DNA of 64,000 bases, taken from NCBI RefSeq assembly GCF_003945595.2, contig NW_024104417.1, forward strand, positions 806,001 through 870,000, written 5' to 3'. A program made the translations under genes and the position numbers. This DNA comes from Pipra filicauda. Taxonomy: Eukaryota > Chordata > Aves > Passeriformes > Pipridae. Below are positions 27,487 through 41,300 of the stretch, piece after piece. Position 1 is the first letter of the stretch. Every line of letters begins with the position of its first letter. A model generated the notes under the pieces. The model saw nothing but the letters and a program-made list of their open reading frames with translations. It made no database searches and was not told the DNA's origin.

Positions 27487-28085
27487 CCTCTATCAGGCAA
27501 CAGATAGACAACGTACACAGATCATACAACAACTTTAATTCTGACAAAAGCAAGCTTTTCTCCCATAAGGAAACTGCTTCAGAAGATTTACAGATTTACA
27601 GATCCCTGCTCTATATTTCCCAGCTTCCCCACACACACACCCTGCCACTCAAAAGGTATGCTTGGAAGCTATGAATCAACACAGTGGACAGCAGGCTTTC
27701 ACAAGCAATCCTCATTGACCCTAAAGCCCAGGGAACCATGACTTTTCTCTTAGTTAGCTCTGAAAGTATGTCTACTCAGCAGCACGAACCTTTGCAGGGC
27801 AGTTCATTTTACTCAGCAATGAATTACATCAACCAACTCTTCTGTAAACATCAGCCCAGACAATTCCATAAACATCTGCTTCCCACAGTGTGGTGCAGTC
27901 CCCCGGTCTGTGAGACCTGGGAGGATGTTGCAGGCTTTCCATCACAAGGATGAAGCTTTAAATTATCTATAAAGAATGTGACTGCACAATAATTTCAAGT
28001 CAAATTAAAAGGGTGCTTAAATTAAAAAGCACTCAAAATGCAGTATTAATGATTCTTCAATTCCCAGAGAGAGGTCCTTTTTCTT

Positions 28086-28101
28086 AAATAATAATAATAA
28101 A
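28086..28101. repeat. (AAT)n microsatellite
   Basis: Four to five AAT units lie in a row, immediately followed by an A-rich stretch. Confidence 0.7.
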
Positions 28102-30586
28102 AAGCAGAAGAAAAAACCCAAACAAAACTCAGAGTATATGGACTTCACAGTATGCCTGCACAAGCTCAAACTGGGAGTTTTCCATGACTGCTTCACACAG
28201 TGCACATTAAAACATATTTAATAGTACTTACAATCAGATTTTTATGGCACTAAAGAATGCAAGTCTAAAACAAATTTAAATGTCTTCCTCTGCCTAAACA
28301 CAGCCATAGTATCTTTTACTACTTTTCATACTAATAATGAAGTCGCTTCTCATATTACCATGCTGTGAGTCAACAAAACAGCTATTTGTTCTGTTTGGGT
28401 GGTTTTTTATTTCCTTTTTTTTTTTCAGTAATTCTTAGGTAAAATAAAATTACCTAAACAACTTTTCCACAAACGCTGAAGCGTGGAATTGTGCAAAGAG
28501 AAGCATTTTTTGCAAATTACTGGAGAACAGAAGAGGATTCAGGAAAGCCTCCTCAGCCAGAAAGAGCACATGCTTGATTTCAGCTGATGTGAACGTGACC
28601 CACACTCAAGAATGAATGAGTGTTTCTTCAGGCCAGACCTCCTCTGGGAAAACTGCTCCAATTTGGTCACCTGGAGGGGTACTTATGCCTACTGAATTAC
28701 TCTCAGAAGTATCATTTCAAAAAAAGTGATTTTTTTTTTTAGGCATGTCACTAAATATATTCAGACAGCTTTAGCCAAAATTGTATTTTTACTCTTCAAA
28801 AAATAAAAAAATCAGTCTGTTATTACTAATCTCAGACTGGTAAAACATCTGAGAAGCATCTTGCTCATTATTACTAGAAAACTCAACCTCACAAGGTAGT
28901 TCTGCTGAAGCTGGTGCCTCTGCAGCACTCCTGAACTCTAGGACAGTAGTAAACATGAAAAGCCACTTACGCTTTACTCCAAATAAATGTTGCAGTAGCA
29001 ATGCATTCCTCCACTGCCAACTCCATATCAACTTTCTCCAAGTTTTTATTTGGCTGGTCAAAAACACTTGACCCTAAACAGAACCAATTTTCTTTTTAAA
29101 GAAGTCATAAATCATCATCTCAAAATAGAGCAATAACTTTCTGCTTACTGTACGTACTATCTTTAACCCCTGATGCAGCATATAAAATACTTCATTCTGC
29201 AGGGAGGAACAGAGATTTCCTCACCTGTAAGGAAATTAATTTTGAGTCCTCTGAGTTCCATACCATTTTCATGTGTGCAGTGGAAAATATTGCAAGCCAC
29301 AGGGACTATGTGCCTACTCCTCCTCCAAGCAAGTCATCCAGAACTTGGCCCCTTGCTTAGCACAGGCAGTAGATCTGGTTTTATTTGCATTGGTACAAGC
29401 TCTCAGGGAGGGTAAGAGCTTTATGCACTACACCTCTCTACCCAGGAAAAAGGAAAAACATACTGGAAATGGAAAACCCTGTAGTGTTTTGCAACTGGAC
29501 AACCACCACAGCAAAAGCAGAGTGAATTACTTCTTGAAGGCTGCAAGTCTTTGGCAGATGTAGCAATGCAGTTTAAATCATTCAAATCCCACAAGAGCAT
29601 TATTCATATGACATCACTTTCCCCCTTGCTCAGTCTTCCTACAGGTTCCCTGTTGTTTCAAGTATCAACTTGTCTTTATTTTGAAGAAGTGACTATAATT
29701 TCATCATAATTCTAGCTGCTCACTCATGAGACAAGGACGGCTCAATTGTGGCAGCATGTTTATCACAGAACATAGATCTTCGAAGAGAGCACCAACACAA
29801 CATTGTTTTGGTCACGTTTTCAGCTCCCTTTCATCTTCTGACAGACACAAGCATGTTTGTTTATGCGCAAATGTGACCACCAGAACTTTTGTGTCTATTT
29901 TCAGATATACACGTGCTTTCATGACGTTTTCTTCTCCTAGGAATTAAATCCACACCTCATATTCACATAAGCAAGATCCCATTTGTACAGGAAAACTACA
30001 GAATCTAAGCTCGTAGCTAGAAGTATGAAGAGACACATGCTCCATTTTTATTCCTCCAGATCCCATTAAGACCTTTCTCAAACATGTCCAACTTCCAGAG
30101 GTAATACACAACTTCAGCCTACTTGCAAGAAGCTTGTTTGGTTTTTTTTATGCTGTACAAGTCTTTCCCTCAGATAAAATCGTATCCATTTATTTTCTGT
30201 CTAAAAATGATTTATGGACAAGTTTACAGAAATAAAAGATGTGATTCATTCAATAATTCTTCTCTTGCGAAAGAAAGCTTCCAGCAGAAGTTTTCCCCAG
30301 CAAGTTGATTCTCGAATACTCAAGACTGAGCATAGGCTGGTGACGGATCACCCTGAGAGCACACACAACCACACCTGCTGTTCCCGAGGCAGCCGTATGA
30401 GTAACAGGGACCATGCTGTGCCACAGGTGTGGAACACTGCTTGCCCTGTAAAACAGTTACTACTTTACACAATAATGTATAATGTCATCCGCAGCTTCTT
30501 CCTGCTCATTTTGAGAAAACAGAGACATCCAGTTTTTCTTTAAGTCTATTTTCTGCATCATGTCTCCAACTTGGGACTTTTTTGAG

Positions 30587-30620
30587 TCTTCACTACAAAA
30601 AGTGAATCTTCACTACAAAA
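30587..30620. repeat. short direct repeat, 14 bp at 20-bp spacing
   Basis: TCTTCACTACAAAA occurs at 30587-30600 and again at 30607-30620. It looks like a small local duplication that has since diverged in the linker. Confidence 0.85.
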
Positions 30621-31215
30621 GCCGCTAGAGGCAAGTGTTCTGCCCTCAACACATGCCATGAGATGGCTTGGTGGCTTCATTAAAAAAAATTAAGTAGAAA
30701 TAAGAAACTGATTTCTGGCTTTCCAGGAATACGTCTGCAATCAAAGCAGCTCTACAGTCAACGTACAAATCAATGTATAATGATCCTGAGACGAGTTAAA
30801 AAGTGGTGGTTAGACAAGTCATCCATTAACAAAGCCACGTCCGTGGAAAGAGCATAGAGACTCAATTGTGGCAGAAACTTCCTGCCTTTGTCCCCAGTGG
30901 GACGGACATGGATGAGGAGGCCACACCAGCATTGTGTGGTAAAGGGTAACATGGCAGCAGGTCTTGCGTGGGGCTGTGCCACCCACTGTTACCCACCTGG
31001 CAGCTATGGCGGCAATGCAGAGGGGCACTGCGGTGCGCATCTCAGTAAGTGTGAGGGCAGATTTGCAGAAGCTATGCTTGAACCAGGATCACTACTACGT
31101 AAATATAATTTGTATCAAGATCAGCAGTAATTACATCCTGGATTTTAATAATTTTTTTCCTGGTTACTGCTAAGTGGATTTTTGGGGGTTTTCTGAGTCC
31201 CAACAGGGACAGTAT

Positions 31216-31300
31216 TCACAGAGTCCTGGACTGGTTGAAGTTGGAAGAGATCTTTAAAGGCCTTTAAAGACGTTTAACCTTCCCTGTCATGGTTAGGGAT
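31216..31300 (-). mobile_element. CR1 LINE 3' terminal remnant, minus strand
   Basis: The plus strand reads CACAGAGTCCTGGACTGGTT then GAAGTTGGAAGAGATCTTTA, a diverged complement of the CR1 3' end that normally reads as a TCCAACC-containing segment followed by ATTCTGTGATT. Only this terminal piece is recognisable. Confidence 0.7.
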
Positions 31301-32204
31301 GTCTTTCCCTAGATGTTCATTAACTCTCACACAGCAGGCTAGGATTATGATGTGTAAGAGGCCAAGTGACTTGCACCCAGCTAGGTGCAATACTAGAAGG
31401 TATTTCTGAAAATACTTAAACACACTATGACTCTTCTCTAACTCAGGTGAAACTGTACCTTATATTCATCCTAGGATTACCAATCTTGCTGAATCAAGAT
31501 GTTTTTACTTACTTTAAGTAGAACAACATCAGGAGCTATATCTCCATGGAAAAAAATTATACAACCTGTTACTATGCAGGTCAAGGCATCAAATTTTAGA
31601 AACCCAAGCCTCAACACTAACTCCCACTGCTTGTTTTGGGTTTCTTTATCTTTAGCCATGATCGCATAGCTTAGCTACAGATCACCAAAACCCTAAAACT
31701 CTCCTGTGCCTTTAAACCTATCCATCCACAAACCTTTGCTTCCCCAGCAACCTCCTGCTCCTGCCCAGTCAGAAGCTGCTATTGCAGCTGCTTGTTTGGA
31801 AACTGCCAACATCTGCTGATAAGAGAAGCAAAACTCACAGACTGAGAACAGTCTGCTCACCTGCATCCTCTGTGGCTCAGGAGAGACTTTTATAACAGCA
31901 CCCTCAGCCTTGGAAGAGCTGCTGGGCAAAATGCACACAGAGAGCTGGAAGATACAATGAGGAGGGCACTCAGTGATAAGCTTCGGACTCAGGATAAGCC
32001 CAAGAGTATTGCATCTTTATTATTATTTTCCAAAGGAGCCTGAGAAGTGTAAAATGTCCACAAATGGACTTGGCACTAAAGGGGAAAGAGGACATGACAC
32101 ATGTCAGTGTTTGGTCAGCCAACACTAAGGCAGAAAAAAATCTGGGTCTAAAGATAAGCATCCTAGTTCTGCACCACTGAAGTCAAAGAGAGGTTAATTC
32201 ATCA

Positions 32205-32585
32205 TGGCTAGGCTTCATGAATGAAGATTTGGGAAGGGCTCTACCCACATTTGCTACAAGTGTGCTGGTGGCTAAAGAGGCCACTGTGCGATAAAGAAGT
32301 CTGGTTGCAAAAGGCACAGCAGAAAGACTCCTTGGATGGTATCGGCAAGACCTGGTTCTTTCTGCGTTGTCTTTTCTCTTGATGGTGATCCTGCGTGCGT
32401 TCTCAAAAGAAGCAGCAGCGTTATGGATTGTGTGTCTCCAGACCTCCCGACTGGAGGCCAGAGAAGACCAGTGATGAAGAGCAATGTGGCCAAGGCTGAG
32501 ATGTTGTTTCAGAGAGTCCTTGTATCTCCTCTTCGGGGTTCCTCTCTTGCGGCAGCCAGTGGTAAGTTCACCACAGAGCACCCAA
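32205..32585 (-). mobile_element. C-terminal fragment of a non-CR1 LINE polyprotein
   Basis: The minus strand encodes LCGELTTGCRKRGTPKRRYK, then KQHLSLGHI, then WRHTIHNAAASFENARR. This arrangement (YGEL, a basic RGxPKxRYKD block, HHxWSxLA, WRxTIHxAAxSFENxRR) is typical of the extreme C-terminus of RTE-like or L2-like non-LTR retrotransposon proteins. After a single frameshift near 32,390-32,400 the frame continues into a finger with spacing CAFCNQTSLSHSGLFSHQHTC, as in intact relatives, then meets a stop in a CSKCG context. The upstream reverse transcriptase is absent, so this is a 5'-truncated copy in sense with MYO10 in intron 1. It is not CR1, whose C-terminus lacks this block. Which LINE clade it belongs to I cannot settle by eye. 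Confidence 0.78.
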
Positions 32586-34002
32586 GTTCTTCACTTTGTC
32601 ACTTCACTGACAAAACACAGCTAAGCATAGAAGATAGCTGCTTCTCAAACAAAGACTTTTAAACTAAAAATGTAATTTACAGGGTCAGCACCGTATGCAA
32701 TAAGGACACCCAATGACCCAGACTGCTCATGGTGCCCTTCTGAAGAAGGTTAATCCCAACACCTGGAGACTAGGAAGACTAGCCTTTTGTCTGAAGTTGA
32801 TCCCAAACCCAATAGAGAACCTCTGGGGTCTTCAGGACTCTGCCAGGGTCCAAAGGGGAGTCCCAGTGCATTACTACTTCAGGCTGGTTTGTTGCAAGCT
32901 CCTCACTGCCATGGCTGTTGTCCCCAAGAAAAAAATCAGTCTGCTCCTTCATGAGGTTGCAAACCAGGTTTTATTTTTCAAAACACAAGACCCACTGACC
33001 CACCAGGTACACAATAGCTCCTCCCTACACCTTTTCCATGTTGCTCCCATGATCACAGGTATGGATTAAAAACAAAATTCAGTGTTTTATCAGAACTGTA
33101 AATGTACTGACAGAATACAGATGCTGCCCTGCAGGGAACACAATTTATTAAAAGTGAAATGATTCATAAACTCATGTATTTATTTCAGACTAGGCCAAAC
33201 AGTTTTTGCTGTTTTTTGCAACTACACTTAAAAACCTTCCTTTGAGCAGAAAACAGCACAAGTACAGTTATTTTTAAAGCCATCTAAAAAATCACAGGGC
33301 ATGACATACCTTAATTTTTACCACATGGTAAAGATGAAAAACTGGAACAACCTCTCTCTTTTATCCATCTGAGAGCCTAAATGAGTAACTTTATTTATAG
33401 CCACTAATGGTTACCACTTCTGAACTTATTTCTTTCTCCACAACAAACCACCTTTCCAGCAGGGAATTTAAGCTTTCAGCTATTCAGACATTTCTGTTAT
33501 TCTTGCTCAGTATGGCTTTTGAGCTGTCAAACAAAATTCCCAGGACACTGAAAAATAAACAAACAAACAGCAATTTTTATTTTTTTTTACTGCCTCGGTT
33601 AATTCCAACTACAAAAGTTGGAAAGAGAGAGCAGATATGCAAACCAATCACATTTTTTTGCTTTTAAATAATTTTGAAACAACTCATTGTCATATATTTC
33701 CTCCTAGGCAGACGGGAGGTACACCAGATCACTTAAATTTAGGGAATGGGAAAAAACCCCATGTGCAATACACAAGAACATTAGGTAACACCAGCCTTAG
33801 CAAGGAACAACAGGTTAATAGAAGGCACATATATCATGTTTAGATCTAGACTAGCAAACAATACAAGGTATTATTTTCCCCCACCCTTTTCCTCCTCATT
33901 GGTATACAGGGAAAGGAAGCAAGATCCAGAGCATTGCGGCTGGAGTACAATAAAATATCAGGAAGATAAATAAAGATACACACCCACAAACAAAGCAGCA
34001 GC

Positions 34003-34023
34003 TTATATATATACACACACACC
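34003..34023. repeat. (TA)n(CA)n microsatellite
   Basis: Four to five TA units pass directly into five CA units. It is a short compound dinucleotide repeat and is likely polymorphic. Confidence 0.8.
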
Positions 34024-34659
34024 TTTGAGCTTACTGGCACAGCCTTTTCAAGCACATACAAGTAGCATCTTAGCTTCCAGGTGGTCTAAGACCCTTCCAC
34101 AAGTGAAGTGGTAAAGACCAAACTTCCCAATGGTCCCAAGCACAGACTACCTCCAGCAGCCTCAGCAATAAAGCACTTGCCATGTGACAGAGACCTCTCA
34201 AAATTTTTCCCTCTTCTAAGTTACAAAGACCTGATAAAAATCCAGCTGTTTCCTGAAGAACAAGTGGTAGTACCATAACTGGAATTCCAGAGAGAAAGAG
34301 CCACTTGCTGACTATTAGTTACTCTGGTATAGTGTCTGGAACAAAATTAGCAGAGAAAATGATCATGATTATACCAAGTAGGAACTTCAGTGTCAATAAA
34401 ACTAAAAAGGGCAAATTTTACTACAGTAATTTTTGCCACCCATGAAGCAGTACTAACAAATGCCAGAGTCCTATTTTTTATGACATACGCTACCGCAGCT
34501 TTCTCAAGAATAACCCCAGACTTCTCCAATAAATCCATATGAAACTATCCAGAACCACATCACTGTTCAATACCACTAAAAAAAAAGATACTTAAAAAGA
34601 CCACTATAAAATCCAAGACTTTCCAAAGTGTGGGCATTTATAAAGGGAGTAACTGTTGA

Positions 34660-35336
34660 CTATCTCAAAGGCAGAGAGGCCCTGTAGAGAGACCTAGACA
34701 TATTAGAGGGCTGGGCAATCACCAACCATATAAGTTTAACGAGGGCAAGTGCCGGATTCTGTACCTGGGATGGGGCAGCCCCGGATGTTCGTACAGACCG
34801 GGGAACGAGATGCTGGAGAGCAGCAAGGCGGAAAAGGACCTCGGGGTCTGGTTTGATGGCAAATAGAATGAGTCAGCAGTGCCCTGGCAGCCAGGAGGGC
34901 CAACCATGTCCTGGGGGGCATCAGGCAAAGCATCACCAGCCGGTCGAGGGAGGGGATTGTCCCCCTCTGCTCTGCACTGGTGTGGCCTCACCTTGAATAT
35001 TGTGTGCAGTTTGGGGCACCACAATATAAAAAAGGTATAAAGCTATTAGAGGTCATCCAAAGGATGGCAATGAAGATGGTGAAGACTCCAGAGTGGGAGC
35101 CATACAAGAAGTGGCTGAGGTCACTTGGCTTGTTCAGCCTGGAGAAGAGGAAACTGAGGGGAGACCTTATAGCAGTCTACAACTTCCTCACAAGGAGAAG
35201 CAAAGGGGCAGACACTGATCTCTCTGATGACTAGTGCAGGTACATGGTGTGATTCTTTGGGTGGTCCTGCGCAGGGCCAGGATTTTGATGATTCATGTGG
35301 GTCCCTTCCAACTTAGGATATTCTATGATTCTATAA
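34660..35336 (+). mobile_element. CR1 LINE, 5'-truncated, plus strand
   Basis: The copy begins in the reverse transcriptase C-terminal region, with the GGGCAATCACCAACCATATA and AAGTGCCGGATTCTGTACCT blocks that match CR1. It encodes a partial [18 protein letters not shown] thumb segment at about 34980-35040 and ends with TTCTATGATTCTATAA at the CR1 3' terminus. It retains several CpG sites and is among the better preserved CR1 copies here, but frameshifts and stops break the coding frame. It is antisense to MYO10 in intron 1. Confidence 0.93.
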
Positions 35337-38300
35337 TATCAGACACCTAACCAGCAAATACACACTCAAAACCTACAGGTAGAAAACCTCCAGCTGGCCA
35401 GACAACATCAATTTAAGATTATTCTTCAACTTTGACAGGAATTGCAAAGCCAAAACAAGCTTAATTCATGCATTTTAAAGCAGTACCTTTCAGTCACTGC
35501 TGTCCCATCCAACAAGAAGACCCCTTTGAGAAGCTATCCTGCTAAAGCATGTGCTCCTGCTCAGAGTCTCCCCTCCTCTGCCTCCCCAGGAGTGCCTGGG
35601 GCCATCCCTGCAAGAGCATGACCTGTGACCTGTTGCTGCAGTTGTCTGGACCTTTGCTGCCTTAAGCCCTTTTTGTCCCTTCAATTTAGCCACTGATTCA
35701 TATGCACCCACTCTTCTTGCCTAACGAGGGACAACTCTCACCTACATGCAGAGCAGGAGACACGACCCTGTGCTCCTGGACAGCCACAGTTCATGCTGCC
35801 TACCAAAACCTCTGATGCTTTACAGCAGAAAAAAAAAAAAAATCCCAGGAAAACGGCAAAGCTTTTGTGGCCTCTCTGACTGTATAAAGCAATTGTGCAC
35901 TTTTTAATCATATAATTCCAAGCAATATAAAGGAGTGTTTCTGTAAGTGGCACACAAGTTCAAGAAATCAAAATTCAGAACTACAGTTTGTATTTGCCTG
36001 ACTTGAGAAGCACCTGGAACATAGTAACTGTTGAATCATTATCTGAAGGAAAAGGATCCCACGACTCAATGTTTTCCCTCTGCACCCTAAGAACGGCTAA
36101 GAACAAGACAACAACAAAGGACCACTGGATGCTCACAAGAAAATACACAGAATAGGGTACCACTTTCTGTCCTCCAACAGCTACTGATGACATCTCCACC
36201 TTAACTGCATGGTACAAAGGCATCCTACTGACAAAGGTGTAACTACACAGTAAAAGTTTAATACAACTATTTCATCACACTGCAATTCAGTTTTTTCATG
36301 GGCTTCTGTTTAAGAAAAACCCAGGGAGTTTACTACTGCACCAGAGCCCTAGTCATTTAAGGTACTGGATTACCAAAGCAAAACGACAGTAGAAATGGTG
36401 TGATAGAAATAGAAACTAGGAACAGAGATTCTCAAAACTAACACAAATAGAGAATCAGTCTTTTGCTTTAAGTGCTGTGCAACTTTATGCCAAAATCCCA
36501 TCTATCAATTGTTAAAACTTCTCAGATTTGGCATGCAAAATATTAGAAATATTATTTCAGGGCAGAAAAAAAAGGGCTGCTGCACAAATTACATTTTCTA
36601 GCACAAAGTTGCTGCGTATGTTTATTCCTTGAAATAGCTTATCAAGTATCACATAGCAGAATCCAACTGGAGTTTCAAGAACAAAGAGCTCACTTCATCG
36701 GATACTCCTCCTGGTACACGGTCTGAAGAGCAGCAGGAAATGCCACCCTTCAAAACCCTGCTGTAAACGCTGCTCTTATTTTCTTCCAGGGAATATACTA
36801 AGTGATTGGGCACACCAAACAAACCTAATCAGCGTACCCATCACTAGAAAGCTGTAATGAGGAGATAAACCCTAATCACAAAACCACAGTCTATATTTAA
36901 TAAGGGGAAGAGATCCAAGATGACCAACAAAGCAAGAAGTCTGACCTACAGAATGAGCATCTACTCCTCGTCCTGACGTGAACTCCAGTGTCCTGCCAAC
37001 TTGGCTCCTTTCTGAAGCACATAAAAACATTCCCTAACCAAGATGCATAGTTGGGTTTTGACCCACTAAAATGGTCAAATAGAAATGATCTCCGCTGGTT
37101 CTGTAAACCAGACGGGTACATTAAACAAAAGGAATTGACTTTTCATCAAGGTAAACAACTTCATAAGAAAAACAATCCCATTCTCTTAACAAATATATTT
37201 AACTTCATCTGAGAAAACATTTTAATGTCACACTAAACAACAGTAACTAAAATAGGACCAAATAACCTATTTCCGATAATGCTATAAACATCAATGCTTT
37301 TTCAAAACAAGGAATAAACTTCTCTTATCTCCTGTCCCCAAAACCAGGGGAGTTTGGCTGAATGCAAAAGAGAAGGCATGATAATCTTTCCAGATAAATC
37401 CTGCCCTTCTGTCAGCAAGACCAGGAAGGACAACAGACATGTGCAGCACACAACACAAAAACCACATAAGGCTTTGCCAGTAGCACCACTTTCACAGTTC
37501 TAAATGCTCTCCAGAACTACTTTTCTCCAGATGCTGGAAAGTTCATCAAAAGTTTTCTAAAGCCTTTTGAAAGTTTGTAAGAGAAAGCGAAACAAAAGAT
37601 TTGGGGTGAAGTTACTGGGAGCTGGGACTCAGCAACAATTTGAGCCTCAGGTCTCCACCCGAGGTTATGCTACAGGCACCACAATCAATCCTGACTCTGA
37701 AACCATGATAGCAGGCTTGGGCATCAGGGTGCCACTCTACCAGCATTGCCATGTCAAGAAGTTAAGAACAGAGAACACAATCCAAAAGACTCCCAGTACT
37801 TTTAATGGCACCCCCAGTATAGAGGCAGATGTGCCATGATAAAACGCCCTTAGGTAAACTTGTTCAAGGTGCAAACATAATTTTGCCCCCAGGGGAAAAA
37901 GCAACAACCAAACACTTTCCTGTGCTAGTATGTCCTTACAGCAACTCCCTCAAGGGCATTCTCCAAAACAAAACAGACTTGTATTAGCACACTCTTGTAT
38001 CACTGACATATAATAAAGGATATGAATAATTTCCCAAGAATATATAGGAAAAGGCAACACTAACACATCAAAGGGCACTTAGTCTTTTATTTCCTGAGTC
38101 CTCCAGCACAGCCCTTCTCCCTCTGTATGCCGTCAACCAGGATCAGGTGTGGAGGCACAGCTTGGCCCCTGAAGTCTGTTGCTGAGCTCCCCTGTCTTCC
38201 TTCCTCTTTCCTTCATTTGGAACAAACCAGAACCAAAACAAAAAAAAAAATCATAGAAACATTTAATCCACCTAAGAGATGGATTAAAAAGAATATTGAT

Positions 38301-41300
38301 TACTTGAACATTCACCTTAGCTTCATATTCAGTCAAAAGCCTCTAGTGAAGCTTGCCACAAGATGAAAATGACATACTTTCAAAGAAAGGAAAGTCTGAT
38401 ACCATAAACCAGGCAAAATGGCTCACTGAAGCAATTTATGTATTTGCTATAATGTATTAACATACAAATACAGGAACCCTATTCAATTCTGAAGTCTGGC
38501 AGGCCACTGGACAGTACAGGAGTACAGTCTACCCTCCAGAATGTTTTCCTTCAGCATGCCATTAATCCTAGAAGTAGTAAAAAGTATTACACCAACTCCC
38601 ACATTTAGGCTCTGCTCCAATATGCTCATATTTACCCACTGGGGACAACGTCGTTGAGACATATAAGAAATCCAGCCTAAAGTGTACTGCATTTGAATTT
38701 TCAGTGCAAGTTTAGAAAACCATCCAAGTGATCAGAACCTTTCATTTTTGAAGACTTCCTTCTATACACAGGGTTAACTGCAAACATTTTCTCAAAGCCT
38801 TAAAAGGGCTGAAGTGTTCCTTGGGGTTTTTTTTCCAGCCATTGACTGTGGCTACTCCTTGGTGAAAAATACCTAAGAATAATTTCACACTACGAAAAAC
38901 TACAAGATCTCATACAGAAATTGTGTTTTAAACCCCTCCACAGAGGAGTTTACAGAAAATGGAAATAACTTTGTCCAGTAAAACCAAACACAACCCAGTG
39001 TGTTCGGCCATGCTTCCAATGTGAACCAAAATTGCGTCAGTCCCTAATAACCTATTCAACAAGGAAAAACGTATTATCAGGTTACTCCAACATCACTCAT
39101 GTTTGGGATTTTGATGAAAAAAAATAAGGCAACACAAACCTCTAAACTTTCTACCAAATAAGAAGGCTTTCACAGGCTAGACCGAGTCACTTGGCCACAA
39201 AGGAAAACAGTACCTAAATAGAGAGCGAGTATTTATGAGTAAAACATGCACAGGTATGACATGTTTACAGCTGAAACAGCTCAGCAGCCTTCCCCAATCA
39301 GTCACTGGTTTGCAGTGGAAAAGTGTCTGGCCAGTCATGGTGTTCATGGAACAACATCCCACAGAAAAGCTGACAGACACCCCTTCGCTGGCTGTCCCAG
39401 CTGAGGATATGGGGAACAAGCATAAATGATATTTGGACCTAGCTGAGATGACAATACTGATCACTGACTTGGCAGAAATTAGTCTAGGAGTGGACAGTAT
39501 ATTCTCCCCCAACATCCTCCTACTTCTCACAGAAACCTTTAGAAATACAAGGAAATCTTTACTCGTTATCGTCTCCTAATGAACCTTTCCCAGTATATTT
39601 TTCCCATTTAATGCTCATACTTTCCATGCAACAAAGTTGTAGTTTCTTCTTCGGCAGGAATATAGTTTATTTCACAAGGCAGAGCTGGAGCATATTCAAT
39701 ATCATTTCCCATTCTGAAATCCTACTTTGAAAAGTTCTGTCTTTAAAAGAATGGAGCGTTTGAGCTACTTAGCAGACTTCTTAAGAAAAGGATAATCCAC
39801 TTAACCTTTCTGAATCAGGGTGTTGTCCAAAACAAAGTTGCATCACAGTAAATATGGGCAATGGATAACGCTAAGATTTCAGATATAGGATATCTTAGAA
39901 AATTCTAAATAATTTAAAAAAAAAAAGCCATCATGCAAAATATGAACCAATAATACCTAAAACACAGTAATTTGCCCTTAGCTGTCATCCTAACACCAAA
40001 CGATCCTCCTTTATGTCTCAGTAATGCTTTAAAATGTGTCATAATGATAAATATCAGTAAAGTCAAGAGAAATGAGAACACCTAAGCCATGAGCCTCTAA
40101 CACATGCCTGAAGTCATAATCAATCTGGCAAGTTTTGAGGTCGCATCCCAAAACTTGTAAAGTTGCCACAATTAGTGACTTAAGGCTGGTAATTCTTTTT
40201 TTTGCCCCCTCAGCTGAAGCCTTAATTTAAAGTGACTTTTTACCTTCTGCTCTTCTACTGGTGCTCCAACCAAAACTATGTTCCTGGCTCTAACCACAGT
40301 TTGGGATGGTGATTCACTAAGGAAAAATACTGGCCCCACAGCCAAAAAGGTTGGTGAGATAAAACTACCCAGAGGACACGCTTCCCTCCAGAACTGTGCT
40401 GGGCATACAGTCAAAACACTGGACATTCAAGGGGTGGAGCTGCTGCTTCTGCCCCTTGCTTGGAGGCTGCTGCACCTTCCACCAGGTCTGCACCCACCCA
40501 AGAGACACAAAAAGATTTGTGACACAAAAAATTTCTTGCTAGAAATTTTTTTGAAGTTACATCAATATTCACTATCCATATTGAAATTAAAAATAAAAAT
40601 AAAAAGGAGGCACATTATTCACTTGCTAGGGGTCAGGTCTGGATTTTTCTGTGCAAAGACAGTGACACTGTATACAAATATTCACACATATGCACCCGCA
40701 TACAGAGCCAGGGACCTACCAGTTTTCCTCCAGCTGTCTTCTAAAGCCAAAAAACAGATTAATGAGACTATATTGGTCTTACCAGACCAAAACTCAAGAT
40801 CACCACCAAAGAAGCCCAACATGGTACAACCATGCATAATTATTGATAAGGGACCCCAAACTTTTCATTCTATCTTTTGAGGCGCACTGGGGCAACAAAA
40901 GCACTGAAAGGTTGAAGGGTTTCTCAGGTTACTCTTTGGACCAGCACGCTAAACTCTCCATGTGACACAGGAATCTCAAGCTACCCTTCCTTTTTGCTTC
41001 CCTCTCTCCCACAATATGGTCCCCTCCTGCCATCACAGAATCATGGATAAAAATGTGGAGAATTTCTGGTAAAAGCCCATGTCACTCGGCTTCAGAATTA
41101 GTTGGGACTGGCCATGCTTTCAAACACAATTCCCTTTTACCAGGCAGCAGGCTGTGCAACAGCTCTGAAACCAAAAAGGAGCTGAAGAGGTTCACAGCCT
41201 TCAGTATCACCCAGAAACAGTGCTCACCAAATAAAAACACACAAAGAAGAAAATCTTGTTAGAGCAAAATAGCTTACACACAAAGTGCTAACACAAACAT

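Noticed and set aside
32713..33069. Frame containing NPIENLWG, reminiscent of Tc1/mariner transposases
   Set aside because: Only about eight residues match. The residues normally preceding this block (a W...SPDL stretch) are missing, and no inverted terminal repeats or TA duplication were found. Likely coincidence.
40278..40880. 200-codon open frame on the plus strand in intron 1
   Set aside because: It is the longest frame outside the CpG island, but one of this length is roughly what chance allows in 64 kb. The translation has no motif I recognise and no splice or promoter context supports it.
41036..41056. ATCACAGAATCATGG resembling the complement of a CR1 3' end
   Set aside because: The sequence after it does not continue as CR1, so the match is too short to annotate.
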